Assembly (NCBI RefSeq): GCF_963678975.1
Contig: NC_089275.1
Span: 27,279,977-27,343,976, forward strand
Origin: Dysidea avara
Taxonomy: Eukaryota; Porifera; Demospongiae; Dictyoceratida; Dysideidae
Direction: 5' to 3'
DNA: 64,000 nt
The notes beneath the pieces are model-generated. The model had not been told where the DNA came from, did not search any database, and saw only the letters and a list, made by a program, of their open reading frames with translations. The position numbers and the translations under genes were made by a program. Below, piece after piece: positions 24,134-32,639 of the stretch. The stretch's first letter is position 1. Each line of letters opens with the position of its first letter.

Positions 24134-25610
24134 GATCTCCTCTTGCTAGATTTCTCAAAAGCATTTGATACAGTATCTCATAACTGTTTACTATCCACTA
24201 GGGTATCAATGGTCAAATATTTAATTGGATTAAAGATTTTCTGCTTGACAGGAAACAGCAAGTCGTTCTTGGAAATGTGCACAGCTCATCTTGCAGTGTG
24301 GTATCTGGTGTTCCCCAAGGCTCTGTTCTGGGTCCTCTCCTGTTCATAATATACATTAATGACCTACCTATTTCTATATCCTCCAAGATTTGTTTGTATG
24401 CTGATGATGTAATAATTTACAGAGCTATCCTTTCAGGTGAAGATGCTTCAATGTTGCAAGAAGACTTAAATAAACTAGTCAACTGGGCTGCAACCTAGTT
24501 TATGTCTCTCAACCTTAACAAATGCGAACACCTAGTCATAACTAGCAAAAAACAACCTTTATCAACTACGTACAAGATCGGGGACTACCCCATTTGCGAA
24601 GTTACCTCAGCAAAATATTTAGGAGTTACAATAAGCCAAAATATTTCTTGGTCTAAACATATTGACATTTATCACTTGTAAAGCAAATTCTATTCTAGCT
24701 TTTTTGCAAAGAAACCTTAGCCAGTGCTCACTTTGTGTCAAATCTTTAGCTTATTTTACATATGTTAGACCGGTGTTGGAGTATGCCTCTGTTGTGTGGT
24801 CACCATTCACACAATCTAATATAGACAATATTGAAATGGTACAACGTATGGCTGCTAGATTGTTTTTAATGATTATTATAGATATTCTAGTGTAACTAAC
24901 ATGCTCAACCACTTAAAATGGGAATTCCTTGAACACAGAAGAACTAAGTCCAACATTATCATGTTCTACAAAATCATCAACAATATTGTTTCAGCTGACT
25001 TTTACAATTATCTTCATAGAAACTTTACCAGGACAAGAAGTCATCAAATGAGATTTATGACTATTTCGGCTAAAGCCACTCCAAATAAATTCTCTGTTTC
25101 CCATCCACCGCCCACATCTAGTTACTGTCAGCTCTAAATATTCCATTATTCCGTATTCTTCCATTACTTTCTGGTTATTTTTACATACTGAGAGGCTCAC
25201 TTGATCAGTGTCAGCTCACATGTCAGCAGTGCTATTCAGTTGGCACAAACTTCACATTTGTACTATTTTTGCAACTCGAAAAAGGAAGGAACAAGCTTAA
25301 GCATGTTTTTATGCAGCTTTATATGGTTGTGCCAGGCAAATAATGGCTTGAAAAGCTGCCAATCTTATAATGAAATAATTGAATGGACCGCCCGCCCGCG
25401 TGCAAATATGCTTGGGTCCAGGACGGGAAACAGAGAATTTATTTGGAGTGGCCTAAAAGAAACACCTACTATCACTCCTTCTTTCCCACAGCTATTCGAC
25501 TATGGAACTCTCTGTCTGAATGAACAGTTAATTCTTTTTTTGTAGCAATTAAATCTCCAAACTTACATTCATTTATTAAGTGTACGTTAACTTGATATGC
25601 ACTACGCTCA
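24134..25610 (+). pseudogene. 5'-truncated CR1-like LINE reverse transcriptase, interrupted by a MITE
   Basis: RT motifs in order: LLDFSKAFDTVSHN (about 24,140), a frame change, SGVPQGSVLGPLLFIIYIND (about 24,305-24,366), then YADDVIIY with the catalytic FADD-like YADD. A thumb region follows with VRPVLEYASVVWSPFT and MVQRMAARL. After the MITE at 25,074-25,453 the C-terminus resumes as YYHSFFPTAIRLWNSL. Several stops and frameshifts. The endonuclease and ORF1 are absent. A dead element. Confidence 0.85.
25074..25453 (-). mobile_element. PIF/Harbinger-type MITE, copy B, inside a LINE
   Basis: Same family as 22,189-22,568 but inverted. 380 bp, ends (A/G)GCCACTCCAAATAAAT and its mirror, TAA on both sides (25,071-25,073 and 25,454-25,456). 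It splits the LINE C-terminal coding sequence. The GGCC end has one change to AGCC. Confidence 0.92.
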
Positions 25611-25673
25611 TATTTGAGTCTTGCATAACAAAAAAATTAAAATCCCAAATCGATTAATGCTCACGTGATTACG

Positions 25674-25765
25674 ATGCACGACTTGGATTTCGCCATGAAA
25701 AACACTCAGATGGAGAGCATTTTGTTATCCTCGCCATCCTACGAGTTGAAAAACGTTGGGCTAAG
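25674..25765 (+). CDS. Candidate first coding exon, isolated
   Basis: ATG at 25,674 opens a frame (MHDLDFAMKNTQMESILLSS...) that ends at a consensus donor (CTAAG|gtgagt) at 25,766, followed by a relatively GC-rich stretch to about 25,890. This looks like the first exon and intron start of a host gene. No continuing exon was found downstream, where the Ginger element is inserted 135 bp away. It may be a real gene whose later exons I cannot recognise, or chance. Confidence 0.3.
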
Positions 25766-25900
25766 GTGAGTACGAGTGCTATAGCTTATTCACCGATCGT
25801 TTCCGCACGTTTTCGATTACGGACACGCCCCCACCGCGAAGCTGCACGGAGCAACCCGGCACTCCACAAGCAAGCTTACCTATCTAGGCCTTTAGTGAAC

Positions 25901-25953
25901 TGTAACAAAATATTTGGTCCGGGTGCATAAACGGTCCGGCCGGACCAAATATG
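25901..25953 (+). repeat. Left terminal inverted repeat of the Ginger element
   Basis: It begins TGTAAC at the target duplication. It aligns with the reverse complement of 31,712-31,762 through GGTCCGGG and ACGGTCCGGCCGGACC, with small gaps. A second palindrome copy follows at about 25,964-25,979. Confidence 0.88.
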
Positions 25954-26495
25954 TTCGACATAAATGGTCCGGCCGGACCATCTATGACGACATAAATGGT
26001 CCTACCCGAACATAAATGATCCGGGTTACCAAACTAAACTGCAACGACTATTTGCCACCGTACAGTCGACAAGAATAGCTATATACACCAATTATAGGTT
26101 AGCCTCATCTCTTTGAAGCGGTGCCTTCAAAGAAATCTCGCAAAATCTCTCAGCATGCTGACATAAACTAAATCCAATAGATATCTCAGTACTGCTTAGT
26201 TAGCTCAAATAGCAGACAGAGTTGGAGTGTATAGACTGTATAACTGGTTGTTGCGGCCGTATCTTGTTGGTATAGGGAGTCTGGTAGTTAGCTTATACAG
26301 CATATCCGGCTAAGGAGCAAGATTCGATACGACGCAGTCGCGTGCCGGCGTTCAATTTACTGACTGAGGATCCGCGGCTATACTGCAGCTACAGCAGGAC
26401 TATATACTAGCTCTAACGAACACGAAAGGCTCAGAGATCAAGTTTAGAGTGAATAATCTGCAACTTGAAGTGGCGCAAGTTGCTTGCTTCCAGTG
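25954..26495 (+). promoter_or_regulatory. 5' region of the Ginger transposase gene
   Basis: About 540 bp between the left inverted repeat and the chosen ATG. It has further GGTCC motifs (to about 26,015) but no clear TATA element that I would defend. It must hold the promoter if the element is autonomous. Confidence 0.4.
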
Positions 26496-28402
26496 ATGGC
26501 TCATAATACTGATAAGGAGGATAACCATTTCGAGGACGAATTGGAAACTGACACACTAGAAGATGTTTATGTTTATGTGACAAGGAAGCAGTATAGAGGA
26601 GGCCTTACTCAAAATCAGAAGCGAATTGTAAGAAGAAAGGCAGCAAACTTTTGTGTGGTTGATGGAGAATTGGTGTTTAGAAAAAAACATAAAGGAAAGG
26701 ATGAGGTGTGGCTATAGTGCACATACATGCATGTATATGTAGCCATATCATTTCTTAATTTGCATGTTCAGGTGCAACAAGTTCGATACATTAGAGAAAG
26801 AAAGGAACAGCTTAGGATTGTACAAGCTTGTCATGGAGATCAGACCTCTGGCCATCTTGGATACAGGAAGACACTGGCAAGAATTACTGAGAGGTTTATG
26901 TGGAAAGGGGTATCTAAGGATGCTAAAGAAATTGTAAGATGCACTCTGCATGAGCATGTAATACAAATGTGATGCCATATCTTGTACGGAATGCATAGGT
27001 GCAACGATGTGATATTTGCCAGCATGTGAACAGAAAGCTAGAAACTATTGCCCCTGCACTGAATCCTGTACCAGTCAAGGCTCCCTGGTATCATCTAGGC
27101 GTAGATTTTGTTGGCCCAATTGCATATCAGTCTCCAGCAGGTATGTATACAGTAAAAGCATGCAATGGCTCTGTAAAGATTAATGGTGAGATCTGTGGCA
27201 AACATATTATATTAATATAGTGACCATCACTAAAATATAATATAGCTATTGGCATTCACTTGTCACAGGTATCACCATGCACTTACTTTTCACAGTGCAT
27301 GCATGAATCAGCATCAATTATTATTATTTATTCTGTAAAAATTGCACACATTTTTTGCAGGAAATCGCTATATTTTAACAGTTATTGACTACTTCACAAA
27401 GTGGGCAGAGGCCATAGCTACCCCGGACAAAAGTGCATTTCAAGTAGCTAATTCTCTATTTAAGGTATCTATATACGTAGCTTTATGTAAATGATATCTA
27501 TTTATATATCTGTGTTTTATTATAGATTTTCATGAGGATGGGAATTCCTAGAGTCATCACAACAGATCAGGGAACAGAATTTAACAACCACCTTGATAAA
27601 CGAATGATGTCATTGCTCCAGATTGATCACAGATTAACAACTGCTTATCATCCGCAGGTATAATTTTCTTGCATTGGTGTCCGTAGCAATTATACAACTA
27701 CATTGTTATTATATCATATACAGATTGTCGATTAAGTATATATATTTCCCTTAGGCCAATGGCTTGGTTGAACGATTTAACCAGACACTACAGAACATGA
27801 TTGTGAAATTTATTGATCATAAGAAAGAGCAATGGGAAGACTTTTTGGATACATGTGTTTATAGCTATAATACCTCCAAACAAGAATCTACACAATACTC
27901 ACCATTTGAACTCATGTTTGCACGAAAGCCAGTGCTACCGGTTGACATTAATACCGAAAAGAAAGATCCTGATGTATTGTTAACGGATTTTTGCAAAGCA
28001 GAAGATCCTTCTCTACTTAATGAGCTTCATCATGCTAAGCAAGCAACACTTAATGCTGCAAAGGCTAACATTCTGAAAGCACAACAAAGACAAAAAGAAC
28101 AGTATGATAAGAGAAACTATAAGCCAGGTATGTAATATATATCTAAAGATACGCCAGTTCAATTTCTTTATGTAGGAGCTTATGCTGTAGGAGCCAAAAT
28201 GCTTATTAGAGATAATAAAAGGAAGAAAAGGAAGGGAGGAAAACTGGATTACAGATGGCTTGGTCCTTATGAAATTGTAAAATCACTAGGAAAAGGTCTC
28301 TACAGTTTAAAAGGAGTTGAAAATCCTGAAAAGGTCATTGAAAGAGTGCATGGCACTCGTCTCAAGCCTTATATGTCTCCAATACAGCCAATACCTCCTA
28401 AA
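26496..28402 (+). CDS. Ginger exons 1-7: HHCC, DDE integrase core, GPY/F
   Basis: The zinc-binding motif is H91-x6-H98 (ACHGDQTSGHLG) and C128-x2-C131 (RCDICQ). The core has D160 (GVDFVGP), D220 (TTDQGTEF) and E256 (ANGLVERFNQ), with 35 residues between D220 and E256, the exact retroviral/gypsy-integrase and Ginger spacing. Exon 7 encodes RWLGPYEIVKSLGKGLYSLK, the GPY/F module that follows the core in gypsy/Ginger integrases. All catalytic residues are intact. The region alone would also match a gypsy integrase. The termini and missing RT decide for Ginger. Confidence 0.95.
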
Positions 28403-30797
28403 GTAAGTTAACTGAATATTTGACATTACTTCTACCTTGGTTACCTCTTCTGTTTATGTTTAGAGTCCAACTGCAGTAGATGCATCTACCAGTTCTGGTA
28501 CATCATATTCCGATTCATCAAGCAAAAATCAAAAATTTAAGGATTGTGAAGGTATTTATTTATATAATACATTCAGTTAAGGATGTACACCCTGTCTTGC
28601 TAATACTGTATGCATAATTGTGTGTATCTGCATAAATTATGTGTATAGATAAATTTATAAGTTATTTGTTTGTAGTAAACCGACTGCAAGATCAACAAAT
28701 GAAATCTGACAGTACTGCAAGAAATTCTAATTCACCTGTGCCACTTCCTTCATTAAGCCAAGGAATAAGCAAGGAGCACTCTGATGGTATATGTGTATAT
28801 TTATTGAATTATACTTCAAGGTGTGCACATCGTACTTATTTCATTTAGTTGTACAGGATAGCCAGGAAGTTAACAGTATAATTCAAGCTAGCACACCTCT
28901 TTGTATGGAAGAGTTTGTTCCTGAACTACTTCCAAGTGGCACTCGAATTTCACCAATTTGTGGGACTAAGAAAGGAGATACACAGCTTAGTGCTACACCT
29001 AAATCACCTGGTAGGTGTTTCAACAAATGTCTGTATTATTTTGATTCATCACAAATTACAGAGAATAGAATTGTAGATGCAATTTTTGATTCGCCTAAAG
29101 GAGTTACTAAATGTAAAAGATTACTGCAGTTTTCTAGTCCTGATAAGAATTGTCCTGATCTTGTGAAACCACAGAGGAAGCGCAAATTGCTGAAAGATGT
29201 TTTTAAAACTGTAAGTTTGGCATATTCATCTGCATAATGGTGCTGCTACATGTGGCACATTGTACAGAATGAGAGTGCTTGCAAGAAGGTAAAGAGTGAT
29301 CCAGTGAAGGAGATTCATAAGAATGACTGTGAGATGGATACAGGATCCACTAATAATGCAGAGGTATAATAACAATGCTATACAGTAGTTATACAGCTAT
29401 ACATTATGCTACATGGAGCACATGTATAATGAATATATGTTATGTATGTATGCACAAAATATTATCATGTGTTTTATTCCTCAAGAAACAGCTTACTAAG
29501 ATTTGGAATGGAAAACCATGTCATGTTGTTAAAGCAAGGATAGGTAGAAATGCAGTTCACCACGGAAGTTTCCACAGCCTAAAACCAAATCAAGATGTAA
29601 ATGATGAGGTTCATTAATGTCTGACATGTATGTGCTTATTTAAATGTATTAAATTCCAAAGATAATCCATACATACCTTGAACTGTTATCAAATATCCAA
29701 GGAAATACTTTTGCCATGATTTCTCAGACACTATCTTGCATACTCAGCCATACCTCTGCTGGGAAGCATTCACACCTATTGTCTAAGGTACAGTTACAAT
29801 GACGGTTAGTAACATTTTGCACACAATAACAAAGTAATTAAGCTATGTATAATTATTGCAATGAGAGTTGTTCCCTTGGTTGCTAGGAATCATTGAGCAC
29901 GTATAAGTACATTGGAGGATGCTACAACCAAGGTAGTAACCATTGGATTCTCATTGTAAGTCTGCTCATCAGTAACATTGTCATCTGTTACGCTATTATG
30001 TTTTTAGGCTATGGACTTGGAGCAGAAAAGCTTTTATTATCTTGATCCCTATGGACCTTCACGGTCAAGCCGTGGTGCATTTGCTGCTGTAAAGTTAGTT
30101 AGTTACATGGCAAATAAGTTTTTTGGCATACATTTTACTTGAAAATGTGACTTCAATTGCTGAACACCTGTTTATACAGGAATTACTTCAAGAGAAGGGG
30201 TGAAATATTAGGAAAGGACCATTTAGACATCACTAAGTTTGAGTTGAAGCAGCTGAAGAGAAAGATTCAGTATGATACCTCCAACTGTGGTGTATACTGC
30301 ATGAAGGTATAATCATAAAATCATTATAAGTATAGCATTATAGTTTTTTGTTAGATGGCTGAGCAGCTGTTTCTATCAGGAAGCATTGAAGAAAATAGCC
30401 TGTGCAGAATGAATACTACACAAGCACGGATTGATATAGGTGTTGCATTGCTTTCATACTCAGGTACTATAGTACATAATGACCTCTAGCTACAAACGAA
30501 TGTGCCTGCATTATGGTATTTGATATACACATTCTATAGTTGATATGACCGAAAGGTGTATAATGTGTGGTGCAGGGGAACAAAGTATAAGTCACCCACA
30601 ATATGTTGATTGGGTAAGACTAATACACAATAATATTTGCACATTTTAATGTATTTTTACAGGTACGATGTGATAAATGTAAGCAATGGTCACACATCAT
30701 CTGTACCAACCTGAAGCCTGAAGAGGCCAAGAATGTAAAAACTTTTTCATGCCACGAATGCTCCCAGGACATTCACCAGATTAATGACTTTGAATAA
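26496..30797 (+). CDS. Ginger transposase: integrase + Ulp1-like protease + PHD finger
   Basis: Exons 26496-26705, 26772-26933, 26999-27140, 27361-27464, 27526-27657, 27755-28127, 28176-28402, 28464-28551, 28676-28786, 28849-29210, 29268-29363, 29486-29608, 29662-29787, 29887-29955, 30008-30093, 30180-30306, 30355-30463, 30540-30613, 30663-30797 (TAA). All introns are GT-AG, phases match throughout and the sum is 2856 nt, 951 codons plus stop, without internal stops. Domains: HHCC 91-131, D,D35E core (D160, D220, E256), GPY at 404-406, a low-complexity basic linker, Ulp1 fold about 670-850 (H771, D788, Q834, C840), PHD 889-940. The predicted role is cut-and-paste integration of the element in the nucleus. 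The protease and PHD parts suggest SUMO-related processing and chromatin binding (inference). The ATG at 26,496 is the first in frame after a GTG/TTG-only stretch. Confidence 0.9.
28464..29363 (+). CDS. Ginger exons 8-11: linker with basic patch
   Basis: Exons 28464-28551, 28676-28786, 28849-29210 and 29268-29363 encode a Ser/Pro-rich, poorly structured segment (residues about 451-669). It contains KPQRKRKLLKDVFK, a likely nuclear localisation signal, and acidic/basic stretches. No domain recognised. Exon limits rest on phase and splice signals only, so they are less certain than those of the flanking domains. Confidence 0.75.
29486..30306 (+). CDS. Ginger exons 12-16: Ulp1/C48-type cysteine protease domain
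   Basis: SFHSLKPNQDVNDEIIHTYL is the start typical of Ulp1-type proteases (FxxLxPxxWLND.VI), here with DV in place of WL. The catalytic set is NHWILI (H771), YYLDPYG (D788), and QYDTSNCGVYC (Q834 and C840). All four positions are present in the correct order and spacing, so an active peptidase is plausible. The family cleaves ubiquitin-like (SUMO) conjugates. In this element it could release transposase or host proteins from SUMO (inference). Exon 12 uses an acceptor CCTCAAG at 29,485. The acceptor at 29,491 (AAACAG) is also possible and keeps frame. Confidence 0.88.
30355..30797 (+). CDS. Ginger exons 17-19: C-terminal PHD finger
   Basis: Exons 30355-30463, 30540-30613 and 30663-30797. The zinc ligands follow the Cys4-His-Cys3 order: C889, C892 (RCIMCG), C910, C913 (VRCDKCKQW), H918, C921 (SHIICTNL), C937, C940 (FSCHEC). 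The Trp before the His, usual in PHD fingers, is present (W916). PHD fingers bind histone H3 tails, so it may steer integration toward certain chromatin (inference). The protein ends INDFE and TAA. Confidence 0.92.
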
Positions 30798-30971
30798 TTG
30801 CAACCATGCCATGTATCTTTATAGCTACAGTGCTTTAGCATTATAATCTTATTTTAATAGCAAAATTCACCTGTGGAAAATTGTAACAGAATTAGCTACG
30901 TAGCAAGATATGAGTAACTATACCTAACATAGCTACAGTTAATTATTATTAGCTGTGCCAGAATATAGCTA

Positions 30972-31115
30972 CACTGCATGTTAATTCGAAAATATGAACT
31001 TCATACACTGTAGATAACACCTGTGGCAACTTGTATGAATCTCATACATGTAGCTATGATTTGTATGATCTTCATGCAAGTTGGCACAGGAGTCATCCAC
31101 TCGAATTAACAGTGT
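30972..31115. repeat. Small fold-back inside the Ginger 3' region
   Basis: CACTGCATGTTAATTCGA at the left and TCGAATTAACAGTG at the right, with ACACCTGTGGCAACTTGTAT mirrored as GCAAGTTGGCACAGG. Downstream of the stop codon. It may be a small MITE inserted in the element. Confidence 0.6.
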
Positions 31116-31320
31116 AATTATTCTAATCACGAATTGTTCTGGAATAGAAACTACAGTATAGTACACCATAGTTGTTTATGCTAGCAAAGAGACGTTCTAC
31201 TATAGGGTCGGCTATATTATGCTCAGTCCAGGTACTGGTATTGATATAGCTTTCTTGTAGCAAAGCCACGGCATCAGGCATGCGTTTGTGGACGCTTAGT
31301 TACGGTGGCAGAGGGATCAG

Positions 31321-31752
31321 TCCCTGGTGGCACAGTGGCGGAATACTTGAGGTAGGGAGTGCCGTTATGGCCGGCTAATGAAAGACTGGAGGCGGACCAT
31401 TTATGTTCAGGCCGGACCATTTTTGCACAGACATGTATGGTCCGGGGGGACCAGTTATGCATGCACAAATGGTCCGGCCGGACCATTTATGACAGCATAA
31501 ATGGTCCGGCCGGACCGTTTTTGCCCGGACCATCGGTCCCTGGTGGCACAGTGGCGGAATACTTGAGGTAGGGAGTGCCGTTATGGCCGGCTAATGAAAG
31601 ACTGGAGGCGGACCATTTATGTTCAGGCCGGACCATTTTTGCACAGACATGTATGGTCCGGGGGGACCAGTTATGCATGCACAAATGGTCCGGCCGGACC
31701 ATTTATGACAGCATAAATGGTCCGGCCGGACCGTTTTTGCCCGGACCATCGG
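31321..31752 (+). repeat. 216-bp perfect-looking tandem duplication of the Ginger right end
   Basis: 31,321-31,536 and 31,537-31,752 appear identical. Each unit runs from TCCCTGGTGGCACAGTGG to CCGGACCATCGG and contains two GGTCCGGCCGGACC palindromes. The right subterminal region therefore has four such palindromes, against two at the left. Open frames across it are the product of the repeat. Confidence 0.95.
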
Positions 31753-31762
31753 TGCGTTGACA
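31712..31762 (-). repeat. Right terminal inverted repeat of the Ginger element
   Basis: Read on the minus strand it begins TGTCAACGCACCGATGGTCC and continues through the same GGTCCGGCCGGACC palindrome as the left end. It is followed directly by the GAAC duplication at 31,763. Confidence 0.88.
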
Positions 31763-31907
31763 GAACTCATTTAAAAAAAAAATTATTATTATATAGTCTA
31801 TATATATATATATATTGTTTTTTCCCCGGGGCTAGATGTACTGCTCTTGCCACCACCCCCAGCACTAGGCCGGTGTTAAAGTGTTGGACAGCTGGTAATA
31901 TCACCAA

Positions 31908-32636
31908 TCAAACAAGGCCAACGGACTCCAAGGTGAAGCGACCTTCGGAGTAGGCCAGATCAATATATGATGTTGATGGACTGTGATTTGAAGAGTGATA
32001 ACCCCTCAAGCACATCACTAAAGATCTTAAAAGCGAAAAGCAAAGCCTACATCGCAGCCAGAATAAGCATTTGCTGTAATTAATGCTATGTTTCTCAGCC
32101 AACATAGAAGCAAGCTTCCTAAACACTGTTGTAGCAATGGGCCCCATGTCACCAGTAGCTGCAAACACCAATGGTGAAAAGCAAGCTCTCTCAACCTGTC
32201 TAACATGCTCATCATATGCCCATCGTTTCTCATGTTCATAAAGTTGATAACATCTGGACAATTGGGAACGAAAATAGGAGCGTGCAAAAGGGTTAAACAC
32301 CTGGACATCGAAAAATGCATGCTGCCTATTTCGACCCCAAAAGTCCCTGGTGACAACATCAAGATGGGCACCATCTTCTCTATTGGCAGTAACAAATTGC
32401 AATGGCTTGCATTCAACAGGCTGGAGAGCAGGCTCAACACCAACATCACAGCATACTTCACTCAACAGACTTGCAGTTAAATCCCTGACTTCATTGTGGC
32501 AGACAGATGGAAACCCATCACAGGGACAAGTAAAGGCATGCTCCACACAAAAAGGTTTACCACAAACACATGTCTGAGGCAAGTTAACAGGTTGCCATCC
32601 AAATTTTAAACACAGAGCATCACGAAACTCCCTCAT
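31908..32636 (-). pseudogene. C-terminal fragment of a retroelement protein (zinc motif + PD-(D/E)XK-like nuclease)
   Basis: A 242-codon open frame. It has a zinc-like cluster (CVCGKPFCVEHAFTCP, then a His near SVCHNEVRD), then DGAHLDVVTRDFW and FFDVQVFNP, which fit a PD-(D/E)XK-type core, then a helical C-terminus (LRCRLCFSLLRSLVMCLRG). This Cys/His cluster plus nuclease-like layout resembles the restriction-like endonuclease end of R2-type retroelements. I recognise the family as common in invertebrate genomes but cannot name it securely. No RT is found upstream on this strand, so it is 5'-truncated. Confidence 0.55.
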
Positions 32637-32639
32637 ACT

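Larger units (their letters stand above)
25901..31762 (+). mobile_element. Ginger1-like DNA transposon, structurally complete
   Basis: 5862 bp bounded by a 4-bp direct repeat GAAC (25,897-25,900 and 31,763-31,766). The ends are TGTAAC... and ...GTTGACA, which fit the TGTNR termini and 4-bp duplications described for Ginger elements. Inverted repeats of about 50 bp contain GGTCCGG and the palindrome GGTCCGGCCGGACC. The single gene inside (26,496-30,797) encodes an integrase-type transposase fused to a Ulp1-like protease and a PHD finger. There is no reverse transcriptase, RNase H or LTR, so it is not a gypsy retrotransposon. Perfect duplications and an intact frame suggest recent insertion. 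Confidence 0.9.

Noticed and set aside
26496..28402. Gypsy-type LTR retrotransposon or viral integrase remnant
   Set aside because: No RT, RNase H, gag or LTR nearby. The gene is intron-rich and lies between inverted repeats with a 4-bp duplication, which fits Ginger.
26496..30797. Domesticated host gene (KRBA2/GIN-like)
   Set aside because: Intact ends and exact target duplications around the gene argue for a mobile copy. Not fully excluded without other genome copies.
31274..31760. Pairs of identical 60-71-codon frames on both strands
   Set aside because: They are produced by the 216-bp tandem duplication and GC-rich palindromes at the transposon end.
32027..32577. Frames opposite to or overlapping the retroelement tail
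   Set aside because: Shadow frames of the 242-codon minus-strand frame, which has the recognisable Cys/His and nuclease-like motifs.
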